From Ferrovibrio sp041906005 (GTDB lineage Bacteria > Pseudomonadota > Alphaproteobacteria > Ferrovibrionales > Ferrovibrionaceae), in the NCBI RefSeq assembly GCF_041906005.1, contig NZ_JAYRJY010000001.1, positions 186,001 to 250,000 of the forward strand: DNA of 64,000 nt. Direction: 5' to 3'. This document shows, in pieces, positions 41,621 to 51,214 of this stretch. A program made the position numbers and the translations under genes. The notes beneath the pieces were generated by a model. It made no database searches. It was not told the DNA's origin and worked only from the letters and a program-made list of their open reading frames with translations. The stretch's first letter is position 1. Every line of letters begins with the position of its first letter.

Positions 41621-43522
41621 ATGCTGCAGCAGATGCGTTCCGGCGCCGCCTCGTGGATTGCCAAGGGCCTGATGATTCTCCTGATCGTCAGCTTCGGCGC
41701 CTGGGGCATCGGGGACTATATCGGCGGCTTCAGCGGCCGCGGCGATGTGGCCACCGTCGGTTCGGCCAAGATCAGCCAGCCGGAATTCGCCGATGCCTAT
41801 CGCCGCGAAGTCAGCAACCTGCAACGCCGCTTCGGCAGCGCCTTCACCGCCGAGCAGGCCCGCCAGCTCGGACTGGATGAAACGGTGCTGAACCGCCTGA
41901 TCGAAGACAAGCTCTATGTGCAGGTGGCCGACAAGCTCGGCATCATGATCACCGACGCCCAGATCCGCGAGGCGATCACCAATGCGCCAGCCTTCAAGGG
42001 CATCACCGGCCAGTTCGATCGCCTGGCCTACGAGACTTACCTGCGCAACGAAGGCTACACGGAAGGCATGCTGGTCGTGCTGCTGCGCCAGGACCTGGCT
42101 CGCACCCAATTGCTGGGCAGCCTGTTCGGCAGCATCACCGGCGTTCCGGACGCGATGGTCGACACCATCCTGGGCTATCGACTGGAACGTCGCCTGGCCG
42201 AATATTTCGTCATCGACGCCGCCAAACTGCCGGCACCGGCGGCGCCGACCGATGCGCAGATCGAAGAATATTACAAGGCCAATCCGCTGGCCTATACCGC
42301 ACCAGAACGCCGTAGCCTGGCCTGGATCGCCATCACGCCGCAGCAATATACCGGCCAGATGCCGGTCAGCGACGAGGAACTGCGCGAGGAATATGACGCC
42401 CATCGCTCCGCTTACGTGACCCCGGAGAAGCGCGCCATCGAACAGGTGGTGTTCGCCACCGAAGCCGAAGCCAAGGCGGCTTATGACGCCCTGCAAAAAG
42501 GCGAGGATTTCATCGCCATGGCCGCGCGGCTGCAGAAGCTGAAGGCCGAGGACGTGAAGCTCGGCACCGTGACCAGGGACGAACTGCCGGCCAGCATCGC
42601 CAATGCCGTCTTTGCCCTGCCGCTGAACACGGTGGGTGAACCAGTCACCTCGCCTTTCGGTTGGCATCTGGCCCGCGTCACCGCGATCCAGCCCGGCACG
42701 ACCAAGAGCCTGGACGAGGCCAAGGCTGAACTGCGCCAGCAGATCGCCCTGCGCAAGGCGACCGAAGGTCTGATCAAGCTGCGTCAGCAGATCGACGATC
42801 AGATTGCCGGCGGGGCCACTCTTGAGGAAATCGCCACCGCGCACAAAGCCAACCTGAATCGCGTGGTCGACATCGATGCCCAGGGCACGCCTCCCGATGG
42901 CAAGCCGGTGGAAAACCTGCCGAAGCTGCCCGCTTTCCTGACGGAAGCCTTCGACATGGATGCCGGCGGCGAGCCGCGTATCGTCGATGATGTGAATGGC
43001 GGTTTCCTGGTGTTGAAGGCTGTGGATGTAAAGCCGGCAGCCCTGCGCCCGCTGAATGACGTGAAGGACAGCGTCGTCGCCGCCCTGCAGCAGCGCGCGC
43101 GCAGCGAGGCCGCGGCTGAAGCCGCGAAGCAGATCGCCGAACGCCTGCGCGCTGGTGGCGACATCGCCAAGGAAGCCGCCGCCGTGGGCGCCAGCGTACA
43201 GCTCAGCGCCCCGCTGTCGCGCGGCGGCCAGCCGGCCGAACGGGCGCTCTCGCCCGCGGTGATCACCGCGCTGTTCGGCGCCAAGCCCAGCGAAATCGTC
43301 ACCGGCCCCGCCGGTGCCAATGCGGCCAACGCGATCGTCGCCAAACTCACTCGCATCGAACCGGCCGATCCGGCAGCGATTGCCCGTCAGAAGGACCAGA
43401 CCGCGCAGCAGCTGGCCGGCGGCATCGCCCAGGATCTGGTGCAGCAGTATCGCCAGACCGTGCAGAAGGATATCGGCGTCAAGATCGATCCGGCAGCCCG
43501 CGTCCGCGCTACCGGCCTGTAA
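41621..43522 (+). CDS. ppiD: PpiD-like membrane-anchored peptidyl-prolyl isomerase
   Basis: A 633-residue periplasmic foldase anchored by one N-terminal helix (about 11-30). A SurA_N-type chaperone segment (about 40-190) precedes a parvulin-like domain (about 260-360; RAIEQVVFATEAEAKAA ... PASIANAVFALPLNTVGEPV ... FGWHLARVTAI) and a long C-terminal domain. It assists folding of outer-membrane and periplasmic proteins at the Sec exit. ATG at 41621 has GGGTG about 7 nt upstream; a GTG three codons earlier is possible. trpE follows 15 nt later, so they are probably co-transcribed. Confidence 0.92.
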   Translation: MLQQMRSGAASWIAKGLMILLIVSFGAWGIGDYIGGFSGRGDVATVGSAKISQPEFADAYRREVSNLQRRFGSAFTAEQARQLGLDETVLNRLIEDKLYVQVADKLGIMITDAQIREAITNAPAFKGITGQFDRLAYETYLRNEGYTEGMLVVLLRQDLARTQLLGSLFGSITGVPDAMVDTILGYRLERRLAEYFVIDAAKLPAPAAPTDAQIEEYYKANPLAYTAPERRSLAWIAITPQQYTGQMPVSDEELREEYDAHRSAYVTPEKRAIEQVVFATEAEAKAAYDALQKGEDFIAMAARLQKLKAEDVKLGTVTRDELPASIANAVFALPLNTVGEPVTSPFGWHLARVTAIQPGTTKSLDEAKAELRQQIALRKATEGLIKLRQQIDDQIAGGATLEEIATAHKANLNRVVDIDAQGTPPDGKPVENLPKLPAFLTEAFDMDAGGEPRIVDDVNGGFLVLKAVDVKPAALRPLNDVKDSVVAALQQRARSEAAAEAAKQIAERLRAGGDIAKEAAAVGASVQLSAPLSRGGQPAERALSPAVITALFGAKPSEIVTGPAGANAANAIVAKLTRIEPADPAAIARQKDQTAQQLAGGIAQDLVQQYRQTVQKDIGVKIDPAARVRATGL

Positions 43523-43537
43523 ACAAACGCGCCGCCG

Positions 43538-45058
43538 ATGAAGATCACGCCCGATTACGCCAGCTTCGCCAAGGCCTATATGGCCGGCGAGGCCCAGGTG
43601 CTCTCCACCCAGCTTGTCGCCGACCTGGAAACGCCGGTCTCGGCCTTCCTCAAGCTGGCCGATACGCGGCCGTGGTCCTGCCTGCTGGAATCGATCGAAG
43701 GCGGGGCCGTGCGGGGCCGGTATTCGATCATTGGCCTGAAGCCCGACCTGTTATGGCGCTGCACGGGCCAGAAAGCCGAAATCAACCGCAAGGCCCGCTT
43801 TGATCAGGCGGCTTTTGAACCCTGCCCCGAGCCAACGCTGGAATCCCTGCGCAAGCTGCTGGCCGAGAGTCATATCGACCTGCCCAACCACCTGCCGCCG
43901 ATGGCGGCCGGCATCGTTGGCTTCATGGGCTACGACATGGTTCGGCTGATCGAGCCGAAAGTGCCAGATACCAATCCGGATACGCTGGGCCTGCCCGACG
44001 GCCTGCTGATGCGGCCCACCGTGATGGCGATCTTCGACTCCGTGCTCGACATCATCACACTGGTCACCCCGGTACGGCCGCAGACCGGCATGGATGCCCG
44101 CGCCGCCTATGCCATGGCGAGCGAACGCCTGAGCGACGCAGTGGCGGATCTGGACCGGCCATTGGGCGCCGTGCGCGACCAGATCGCCGATCTGGATGCC
44201 CTGCCCGAGCCGCAGTCGAACATGTCGCCCGACGATTACATGGCGATGGTCCGCAAGGCCAAAGACTACATTGCCGCCGGCGATATCTTCCAGGTCGTGG
44301 TGGGCCAGCGTTTCAGCCTGCCGTTCCGCCTGCCGCCTTTCGCGCTCTATCGCGCCCTGCGGCGGACCAACCCCTCACCCTTCATGTTCTATCTCAATCT
44401 GGGTGGGCCCTGCCTGGTCGGCTCGTCACCCGAGATTCTGGTGCGCCTGCGCGACGAAACGGTGACGATCCGGCCCATCGCCGGCACCCGCAAGCGCGGC
44501 GCCACGCCGGTCGAGGACGAAGCCCTGGCGCAGGACCTGCTCAGCGATCCCAAGGAACTGGCTGAACATCTGATGCTGCTCGATCTCGGGCGTAACGATG
44601 TGGGTCGTGTGGCCAGGATCGGCACGGTCAAGGTCACCGAGCGCAACCAGATCGAACGCTACAGTCATGTGATGCACATCGTATCCAACGTCGAGGGCAA
44701 GATCCGCCCCGATCTGGATGCGCTGGATGCCATGTTCGCCGGCTTCCCCGCCGGCACCGTTTCGGGCGCGCCAAAAGTGCGGGCGATGGAGATCATCGAC
44801 GAACTGGAACCCGTCCGCCGCAGCTTCTATGCCGGCGGCGTCGGTTATTTCTCGGCCAATGGCAGCATGGATACCTGCATCACCCTGCGCACGGCACTGG
44901 TGAAGGACGGCACCATGTATGTGCAGGCCGGCGCCGGCATCGTGGCCGACAGCGATCCGATGTCGGAACATGTGGAATGCGTCAACAAGGCCAAGGCGCT
45001 GATCCGCGCCGCCGAAGAAGCCGAGCGCTTCGCCAGCCGCGGCGGGCGCGGCCAGTAA
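43538..45058 (+). CDS. trpE: anthranilate synthase component I
   Basis: A 506-residue chorismate-binding enzyme for the first step of tryptophan synthesis. The regulatory Trp-binding LLES motif (CLLESIEGG, near 48) is present, as are the chorismate-binding blocks (PIAGTRKRGATPVEDE, LLDLGRNDVGRV, GAPKVRAMEIIDELEP, GAGIVADSDP). It needs the amidotransferase TrpG, which is not in the window. In related genomes trpG, trpD and trpC follow directly; here an accessory block starts instead. Confidence 0.95.
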   Translation: MKITPDYASFAKAYMAGEAQVLSTQLVADLETPVSAFLKLADTRPWSCLLESIEGGAVRGRYSIIGLKPDLLWRCTGQKAEINRKARFDQAAFEPCPEPTLESLRKLLAESHIDLPNHLPPMAAGIVGFMGYDMVRLIEPKVPDTNPDTLGLPDGLLMRPTVMAIFDSVLDIITLVTPVRPQTGMDARAAYAMASERLSDAVADLDRPLGAVRDQIADLDALPEPQSNMSPDDYMAMVRKAKDYIAAGDIFQVVVGQRFSLPFRLPPFALYRALRRTNPSPFMFYLNLGGPCLVGSSPEILVRLRDETVTIRPIAGTRKRGATPVEDEALAQDLLSDPKELAEHLMLLDLGRNDVGRVARIGTVKVTERNQIERYSHVMHIVSNVEGKIRPDLDALDAMFAGFPAGTVSGAPKVRAMEIIDELEPVRRSFYAGGVGYFSANGSMDTCITLRTALVKDGTMYVQAGAGIVADSDPMSEHVECVNKAKALIRAAEEAERFASRGGRGQ

Positions 45059-45128
45059 CCCCCGACCCGGCTTAACCCCTTTCACAATCCGGTTGCCGCT
45101 CTCAGGTCCATGGCGCTATCGTTGCGCC

Positions 45129-46025
45129 ATGCAAAGTGATCCATCCGCAGAAGCCGCAGACTGGGAACGCCGCGGCATCGAGGCCGACAGCCGGGGCCAG
45201 CATGCCGAGGCCGAAGCCTGTTTCGCCAAAGCGGTGGCCTGCGATGAGAGCCGCGAGATATCCTGGGTCGGCCTCGCCTTCAGCCAGATAAACCAGCGAC
45301 GAACCGATGATGCCATCGTCAGCTTGCAGCGCGCCAATACCGCACGCCCCCATTGCGGGGTGGTCAGTCATTTGCTGAAAGCCATGACCGGCGAAACAAC
45401 ATCCCGCGCGCCGAACGATTACATCACCTTCCTGTTCAATGGCTATGCCGCGAATTTCGACCAGCACCTGACCAGCCTGCAATACCAGGGCCCGCAGATG
45501 CTGGCCCAGTTGATTCAACGCGCCGGCTGGGCCGCCGACGGTTCGCGGCGCATCATCGACATTGGATGCGGAACGGGGCTGAGCGGCATGCCGTTGCGTG
45601 CCTATGCCGGCCATCTTGAGGGCGCCGACCTGTCCGCCAGCATGCTGGAGCAGGCATTGAAGCGCGGCGTCTACAACCATCTGTGGCACGGCGAGGCTCA
45701 CGCCGTTCTGCGCCGCCTGCCGGCCGGCAGCTACGATGCCGTGGTAGCTGCCGACACCCTGGTCTATATCGGCGACGTGGCGGAGCTGTTCCGCATGGTG
45801 CATGCCGCGCTGAAACCAGGTGGCGATTTCCTGTTTACCGTGGAAGCCTGCGACGAGGGTTTCACGCTGGTCAAATCCGGCCGCTACCAGCATTCTCATG
45901 CTTACCTGCAGCAATGCGCCGCCGGCCTCTTCACCTGCGCCGACCGTGTCGAGGGCGCCATTCGCACCGAGGCCAAACAGGCCATCCCCGGCTATGCCTA
46001 TCGGTTCAGCAAAGCCGCGTCCTGA
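45129..46025 (+). CDS. TPR-containing SAM-dependent methyltransferase (paralogue 1)
   Basis: A 298-residue protein: TPR-like helices at about 8-80 (RRGIEADSRGQHAEAEACFA and the following repeat), then a class I methyltransferase with motif I IDIGCGTGLSG (about 146-156), VVAADTLVYIGD and a final FLFTVEACDEGFTL block. The substrate is unknown. It is strongly alike to the protein at 46882-47775 over its whole length (shared order ...FNxxAxxFDxHLxxL..., GWAAD, DxGCGTGLSG), so the two are paralogues from one duplication with the glycosylase gene between them. Confidence 0.85.
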   Translation: MQSDPSAEAADWERRGIEADSRGQHAEAEACFAKAVACDESREISWVGLAFSQINQRRTDDAIVSLQRANTARPHCGVVSHLLKAMTGETTSRAPNDYITFLFNGYAANFDQHLTSLQYQGPQMLAQLIQRAGWAADGSRRIIDIGCGTGLSGMPLRAYAGHLEGADLSASMLEQALKRGVYNHLWHGEAHAVLRRLPAGSYDAVVAADTLVYIGDVAELFRMVHAALKPGGDFLFTVEACDEGFTLVKSGRYQHSHAYLQQCAAGLFTCADRVEGAIRTEAKQAIPGYAYRFSKAAS

Positions 46026-46037
46026 GAAAGTCCCGCC

Positions 46038-46760
46038 ATGCCCACCGCGTTCAAGACGATTTATGCCCGCGCCGCCAAGCGCAAGGGTGGCGAAGCCAAG
46101 CTCAAAAAACTGCTGCCGCCCAAGCCGGATATGAAGGCGCTGGCGAAACTGAAAGACGACCGCGCCCTGGCCGAAATGGCCAAACGTGTCTTTTCTGCCG
46201 GCTTTGTCTGGAGCGTGATCGAAAACAAATGGGACGGCTTCGAGGCCGCTTTCCTGGGCTTCGAGCCCCGCAAGCTGCTGCATAAGCCCGACGAATTCTG
46301 GGAAAAACTGGCTTCGGACAAGCGCATTGTGCGCAATCCGCAAAAAATCCGCTCCGTACGCGACAATGCCCAGTTCGTGCAGGATATCGCCGCCGAATAC
46401 GGCAGTTTTGGCAAATTGCTGGCCACCTGGCCGATGGACGATCAACTCGGGCTACTCGATCTGCTGGCCAAACGCGGCTCCCGCCTGGGCGGGAATACCG
46501 GGCAATACCTGATCCGTTTCCTTGGCCGCGACAGTTGGATTGCCTCGCGCGACGTGGTGCTTTGCCTGCGCGATGCGGGCGTGGATATTTCTGAGAATCC
46601 CACTTCGAAACGCGACCGTCAGAAAATCCAGGCCCAGATGAATGTCTGGACCAAGGAAAGCGGCCTGCCGCTTACCCATATCTCGCGGATTTGCGCCATG
46701 TCGATCGGCCAGAATTACGATGCCGAGACACTGCAAAAGGCCATGGGCGGCGAAGAGTGA
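46038..46760 (+). CDS. HhH-GPD / 3-methyladenine DNA glycosylase I-like protein
   Basis: A 240-residue all-helical protein. FSAGFVWSVIENKWDGFEAA (about 52-71), GFEPRKLL and NPQKIRSVRDNAQFV match the alpha-helical fold of the Tag-like branch of the HhH-GPD superfamily, which excises alkylated bases. The zinc-binding residues of classical Tag are not apparent, so activity on 3-methyladenine is not proven. It sits 12 nt after methyltransferase 1 and 121 nt before methyltransferase 2. Confidence 0.72.
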   Translation: MPTAFKTIYARAAKRKGGEAKLKKLLPPKPDMKALAKLKDDRALAEMAKRVFSAGFVWSVIENKWDGFEAAFLGFEPRKLLHKPDEFWEKLASDKRIVRNPQKIRSVRDNAQFVQDIAAEYGSFGKLLATWPMDDQLGLLDLLAKRGSRLGGNTGQYLIRFLGRDSWIASRDVVLCLRDAGVDISENPTSKRDRQKIQAQMNVWTKESGLPLTHISRICAMSIGQNYDAETLQKAMGGEE

Positions 46761-46881
46761 AATGGTGAATTTCGGTTAACTATCCCCCGCGGCCGGCATG
46801 GTTAGCGCGGCGTAAATGGCTGCAGTAATTTTTCCAAATAATTTGGTCGTATTGACGTCTGGCAGCTCCTAGCTTGAGGGC

Positions 46882-47775
46882 ATGCAACACGATGCGACAC
46901 TCGATGCGATCAGCTGGCAGCAGCGCGGTATCCGCGCGCTGGAAAACGGCCGTCATGCCGAGGCCGAAGGTTATTTCTCGAAGGCCGTGACATTGGCCGA
47001 TTCTGCGCTGTCGTGGCTGGGCCTAGCCATGAGCCAGATCGACCTGAAACGGAATGACGCGGCCGTCAAAAGCCTGCAGCGCGCCCAGAAACTGTCGCCG
47101 CAATCGGGTGTGATCAATCATCTTCTGGCCTCTCTTGAAGGTCGCAACCCCGAGCGCGCACCGGCCGTTTTCGTGAACTGGCTGTTCAACAACCGTGCGG
47201 CCAGCTTTGACACGCACCTCTCCCGCCTCGCTTATCGCGGACCCGAGATGTTGCAGCAGCTCGCCATCAATGCAGGCTGGGCTGCCGATGCCAGTCGACG
47301 CATCGTCGATCTGGGTTGCGGCACCGGTCTGAGCGGTGTGCCTTTCCGCCCCTATGCCTCCCGCCTCGATGGCGTCGACATGGTGCCCGGCATGCTGCAG
47401 CAGGCCCAGCGTCGGGGTATCTATGACGCCCTCCAGCAGAGCGAGCTGCATGCCGCTTTGGAGACGATGGGCAGTGACGCCTATGATGTGGCAATAGCGG
47501 CCGATACGCTGATCTATGTTGGCAAGCTGGACGGGCTGTTCGTCGAGCTGGACAGGGTTCTGGCATCCAACGGCAGCATTCTGTTCACCACCGAACTCGG
47601 TGCCACCGGCAGCGGGTACACCCTGCTGCCGACCGGGCGTTACAGTCATGCCGAGGATTACCTGCTGGCCTGCGCCGGCGACCGCTTCCGCTTGGAAGAT
47701 CGCGTCGACGGCTGCATACGCGTGGAAGACGGCCGCATGACGGCTGGCTGCGCCTACCGCTTCACGAAAGTCTAA
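46882..47775 (+). CDS. TPR-containing SAM-dependent methyltransferase (paralogue 2)
   Basis: A 297-residue paralogue of the 45129 gene: TPR-like N-terminus (QRGIRALENGRHAEAEGYFS, about 13-32), class I motif VDLGCGTGLSGVPF and AADTLIYVGKLDGLF. It has its own upstream gap of 121 bp with an AT-rich stretch, so it may be expressed separately. The 3' end overlaps the convergent cytochrome gene by 4 nt. The substrate is unknown. Confidence 0.85.
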   Translation: MQHDATLDAISWQQRGIRALENGRHAEAEGYFSKAVTLADSALSWLGLAMSQIDLKRNDAAVKSLQRAQKLSPQSGVINHLLASLEGRNPERAPAVFVNWLFNNRAASFDTHLSRLAYRGPEMLQQLAINAGWAADASRRIVDLGCGTGLSGVPFRPYASRLDGVDMVPGMLQQAQRRGIYDALQQSELHAALETMGSDAYDVAIAADTLIYVGKLDGLFVELDRVLASNGSILFTTELGATGSGYTLLPTGRYSHAEDYLLACAGDRFRLEDRVDGCIRVEDGRMTAGCAYRFTKV

Positions 47776-48137
47776 TTCGCCGTCGTCCGGTTCAGGAACG
47801 GGTTGGTATACCCACGGCCTTTCGGTGGAAACGCCTTGGCTAGGTAATCCAGCGTCCTTTTCAGGTCCTCGCCTTCCAGCGGCGCCATGTTGTGCTTTTC
47901 CACCATGATGCTCAGCACTTCGGCCCAGCGCTCGCGGCTATGGCCCTGCGCGCGGACCAAGTCTGAACCGTGACAGGCCGTGCAGGTATAGAAGACCTCG
48001 TCACGGTTCTCGCCGTCGGGAAATACGGTCGGTTCTTCGGGTTCCCGTTCGGCAGGTGACGACTGGGCGAGGACGGCGCCGCCGGCAGCAAACGCCAGCG
48101 ACGCCGCCATGACAGCGGCAGCAAACCAACGCATCAT
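47772..48137 (-). CDS. sorB: SorB-like c-type cytochrome subunit of sulfite dehydrogenase
   Basis: A 121-residue periplasmic monoheme cytochrome. A Sec signal ends near AVLA (about 24); the heme motif CTACH is at 52-56, and the axial Met is likely in HNMAPL. It is just downstream (24 nt) of the molybdoenzyme gene on the minus strand, so it is the electron-accepting partner SorB that passes electrons to cytochrome c. Confidence 0.85.
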   Translation of the reverse strand: MMRWFAAAVMAASLAFAAGGAVLAQSSPAEREPEEPTVFPDGENRDEVFYTCTACHGSDLVRAQGHSRERWAEVLSIMVEKHNMAPLEGEDLKRTLDYLAKAFPPKGRGYTNPFLNRTTAN

Positions 48138-48161
48138 GGATGTACGATCCTCTCCGATACC

Positions 48162-49496
48162 TCAGGCGGGGATCAGCACGGCGACGCGATGCATCACGTT
48201 GCCGCCATAGCCTTGCGGATTCCAGTTGGCCGCCACATGACTCTGGCCGCGACCGGTGCTGTCCACGGCACGGACCCAGAATTCGTAATACCCTTCCGAC
48301 GGCACCGTCAGGTCGGCATTCCAGGTCTGCCAGGCATATTTGTTGGCCGGCTTGGCCACCTTGGCCTTGCGCCAGGTCTGGCCGTAATCCGCCGAAACAT
48401 GCACCTCAGAAACGGAATGCTCCCCGGCCCAGGCATGACCACGCAGCGCAATCGCCCGCGTGCCGGCCTTCAATTCCGTGCCATTGGCGATATTGGTGAT
48501 GATCGAGCGCACCGGCATCGATTCCAGGATGCGGAAATTATTGGGATCGGCTTTCGAACCGGGGATCATCGGCTTGATCGGCACGCGATAGCTGGTGCCC
48601 GTCATGCCCTGTCCATCATGTTCCTTGTCGCGAACCCAGATGCGGCTGAGCCATTTCTGCGAGGTGGAGCCCGGCCAGCCCGGCACGATCAGGCGCAGCG
48701 GGGCACCGTTGATATGCGGGATCGGACCGCCATTTACCGCATAGGCGACGATGGTGTGTTCCTCCATCGCCTTGGCGATCGGCACACCGCGGCTGATCGC
48801 CGGCTTGCCGGCATCGCCCGAGAGATGTGTGTCGCGGCCGTAATGGCCGGTATAGACAGCGCTGGATTTCAAGCCGGCGGCCTCCAGCACGTCCTTCAGG
48901 CGCACACCGGTCCAGCGCGCATTCGAGATCGCGCCGTTGGTCCACTGGTTGCCGCTGGCCTTGGGCTCGAAAAAGCTGCGGCCGTTGCCGCCGCATTCCA
49001 TCTGCAACGCATACGTCACCGGCTTGAATTTCTGCTTCAGCTCGCCCAGCGTCAGCTTCAGGGCCTTGTTCACTTCCCCGTCGACGGTGAATTCCCAAGA
49101 GTCGGGATTGCCACTCACGGCATCCGGCGGGGTGCCATTGTTGCGGATGAATATCTTGTCATTGGGCGTGATGTCGTCATTGAGCAGATGCTCGGGCGTC
49201 TCGGCCACGAAAGGCTTGTCGCCCAGGATCACCAGTTCAGCCTTGCCATCCATCTTGAGGATTTTAGGTGCCGCAGCGCTGCCCTGCGCCATGGCGGCAG
49301 GGATCAGGCCGGACGGCATATTGCCATTGAAGGGGATCGCACCACCCACCATGGCGCCCATGGCCGCCAGGCCGCTGCCCTGCAGGAAACCGCGCCGGCT
49401 GGCGCCGCTGCGACGGCCAAAAACCAATGCATCGGCGCGTTCGGGATCGTCCTGGTACAGTTCGAAAAAGCCGCGTTCTTTCCAACCCTTCGCCAT
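48162..49496 (-). CDS. sorA: SorA/SoxC-like sulfite dehydrogenase, molybdenum subunit
   Basis: A 444-residue molybdenum-cofactor enzyme of the sulfite oxidase family that oxidises sulfite to sulfate. A Tat signal with RRGFLQG (34-40) directs folded export; C168 in ALQMECGGNG is the likely Mo-ligating cysteine; the C-terminal dimerisation domain has GHAWAGEHSVSEVHVS. The SorB-like cytochrome follows. A SoxC-type partner (Sox thiosulfate system) would need SoxD, and no sox genes are present, so the SorAB reading is favoured. Sulfur supply may link to TusA-YeeE at 63 kb. Confidence 0.88.
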   Translation of the reverse strand: MAKGWKERGFFELYQDDPERADALVFGRRSGASRRGFLQGSGLAAMGAMVGGAIPFNGNMPSGLIPAAMAQGSAAAPKILKMDGKAELVILGDKPFVAETPEHLLNDDITPNDKIFIRNNGTPPDAVSGNPDSWEFTVDGEVNKALKLTLGELKQKFKPVTYALQMECGGNGRSFFEPKASGNQWTNGAISNARWTGVRLKDVLEAAGLKSSAVYTGHYGRDTHLSGDAGKPAISRGVPIAKAMEEHTIVAYAVNGGPIPHINGAPLRLIVPGWPGSTSQKWLSRIWVRDKEHDGQGMTGTSYRVPIKPMIPGSKADPNNFRILESMPVRSIITNIANGTELKAGTRAIALRGHAWAGEHSVSEVHVSADYGQTWRKAKVAKPANKYAWQTWNADLTVPSEGYYEFWVRAVDSTGRGQSHVAANWNPQGYGGNVMHRVAVLIPA

Positions 49497-49625
49497 GGTG
49501 CGTCCTCCGCTTATGCCATGCCGGTCTGTCGCCGGCCGGATCAGAGCCTGCGTCAGGGCGAAAGTCTTGTCACGTAAATAAACGGTGTTTGTGTGTGAAA
49601 AGGATTGTGCGGCGCAAACCGCTTT

Positions 49626-51077
49626 TCAGCGTTCCTGCTGCTGGCGGCGCAACAGCACCGTGCTGACCGGCACCAGACTGAAGCCTTTTTCTTTCGCGCT
49701 GGCCATCCAGGTTTCCAGTGCGCTCAAGGTTGCGGCATGGGGATGGCCAATGGCGATCACGTCCCCGCGAGCACGGGCAATGCGCTCCATGGCCGCGATT
49801 TCATGACCAATGCCGGGCGAGCGATCGTCATCGAGGAAAAGATCGCGTTCGGCGGCGTCCAGCCCGCGCTTGCGGGCCAGTGCTGGCCCGGCGGAACTCG
49901 GGCCTGACAGGCTGTCGAGCCAGAACACCTGGCGATGGCCGAGCGCTTCCATCACCTGCGCCATGCGGGCGGCATCAGCGGTGAAACGGCTGCCCATATG
50001 GTTGTTGACGCCGACATAGTCGCTGAAGCGGTCGAGATGCCAGTCCAGGCGGCGCTGCAGCTCGGCGGCATCGAGATTGACATACAGCGCGTTCGGACCG
50101 GGATTATGCCGCTTGCTATCCAGCGGCTCCATCGGCAGATGCAGCATCACTTCGTGGCCGGCGCCCCGTGCCGCCGCGGCCTGCTCCGAAAGATCGGCCG
50201 CATAGCTCATGAAGGAAAGCGTGATCGGCCCGGGCAGTTTCATCGCCCGCTGGGTGCCGCGCCGATCCAGGCCGGCATCGTCGATGATGATCGCAACATA
50301 GGGCGGCTTGGCGCCCGATGGCGGCGGCACGGCGCGAACCCGCCAAGCCTGCACATCGCCGGCATTGCGCTGTGCCAGCGCAGGAGGTGGCACAGCAGCG
50401 GCCAGTTGTACGATTGGTTCAGCAGCCGCCTGCTTCGGGCCCACACGCTGCACCGTGACCGGCGTCTCGGTGGCGGGGCGCGGTGGTTTTGCCGTTTCCG
50501 TTCGGGCGGCTGGAGCCGGTGCCGGCGCCGGCTGAATCGGCAGCGTCGTCACAACCGGTACCGTTTCCACAGGCTTTGGAGCATCCACCACGGCGACAGG
50601 CGGCGCGGATGCGGCGGCGGCCAGCAACTCGGTCTGGCGCGACTCCGGCTGAACCGGCTCTGTCGGCGGCGGCGGCGGTGCCACGGCCATGCGGGCGAGA
50701 TCGGAAACCGGACGCCATCCCTGCTCCTGCACAGGCGGCTTGGCAGCCACCGCTGGCGCCGAAGCCGGCGGTGAAGGCGGCATCACAGCAGCCACGGCGG
50801 GTTTCGGCACCGGGCTATGGCCAACCGCCAGGCCAACCACAACGCCGCCAGCCAGCAGGGCCGCGGCAGCGGTCATCAGCGGCCAGTTCGAGGCGATGAA
50901 TCCACGCTGTTTCGTGGCCGGCGCCGCGACAGCAGATTGCGGTGCGATCCGGCCAGGAATGGGATGGCCGGGGGCCGCCTGGGCCTGCACGGCGCCATAG
51001 GCACCGGCCGCCGATTGCGCTGTGGCAGCGCGGCGCGGCTTCAGTCTCAGCGGCGGCATGTCGGCAGGATCGCTCAT
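49626..51077 (-). CDS. divergent polysaccharide deacetylase family protein
   Basis: A protein of about 483 residues with an N-terminal membrane helix (about 68-88), a long Pro/Ala/Val linker to about residue 240, and a C-terminal polysaccharide-deacetylase-2 type domain. YVAIIIDDAGLDRRGTQRA starts that domain, HEVMLHLPMEP supplies conserved histidines, and GVNNHMGSRFTAD follows. Members occur with peptidoglycan-remodelling proteins. The start MSDPAD at 51077 is chosen; an ATG at 51140 adds 21 residues and lacks an SD. Confidence 0.85.
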   Translation of the reverse strand: MSDPADMPPLRLKPRRAATAQSAAGAYGAVQAQAAPGHPIPGRIAPQSAVAAPATKQRGFIASNWPLMTAAAALLAGGVVVGLAVGHSPVPKPAVAAVMPPSPPASAPAVAAKPPVQEQGWRPVSDLARMAVAPPPPPTEPVQPESRQTELLAAAASAPPVAVVDAPKPVETVPVVTTLPIQPAPAPAPAARTETAKPPRPATETPVTVQRVGPKQAAAEPIVQLAAAVPPPALAQRNAGDVQAWRVRAVPPPSGAKPPYVAIIIDDAGLDRRGTQRAMKLPGPITLSFMSYAADLSEQAAAARGAGHEVMLHLPMEPLDSKRHNPGPNALYVNLDAAELQRRLDWHLDRFSDYVGVNNHMGSRFTADAARMAQVMEALGHRQVFWLDSLSGPSSAGPALARKRGLDAAERDLFLDDDRSPGIGHEIAAMERIARARGDVIAIGHPHAATLSALETWMASAKEKGFSLVPVSTVLLRRQQQER

Positions 51078-51214
51078 CTCGACCCGGTTAAAGGATTGCT
51101 GCAGGCCGGGCAAGCGCGGCGTGCAAAACGTTGTCGCCATTGTCGTTTCGCCATGGTTAGCGAAAGGTAAAGACAACCCGGGACGACGATTCGCAACCCT
51201 GCTAGGATTCGGCC

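Noticed and set aside
48162..49496. SoxC of a Sox thiosulfate-oxidising system
   Set aside because: No soxD, soxB or soxXYZA genes are near, and the following small monoheme cytochrome matches a SorB role better.
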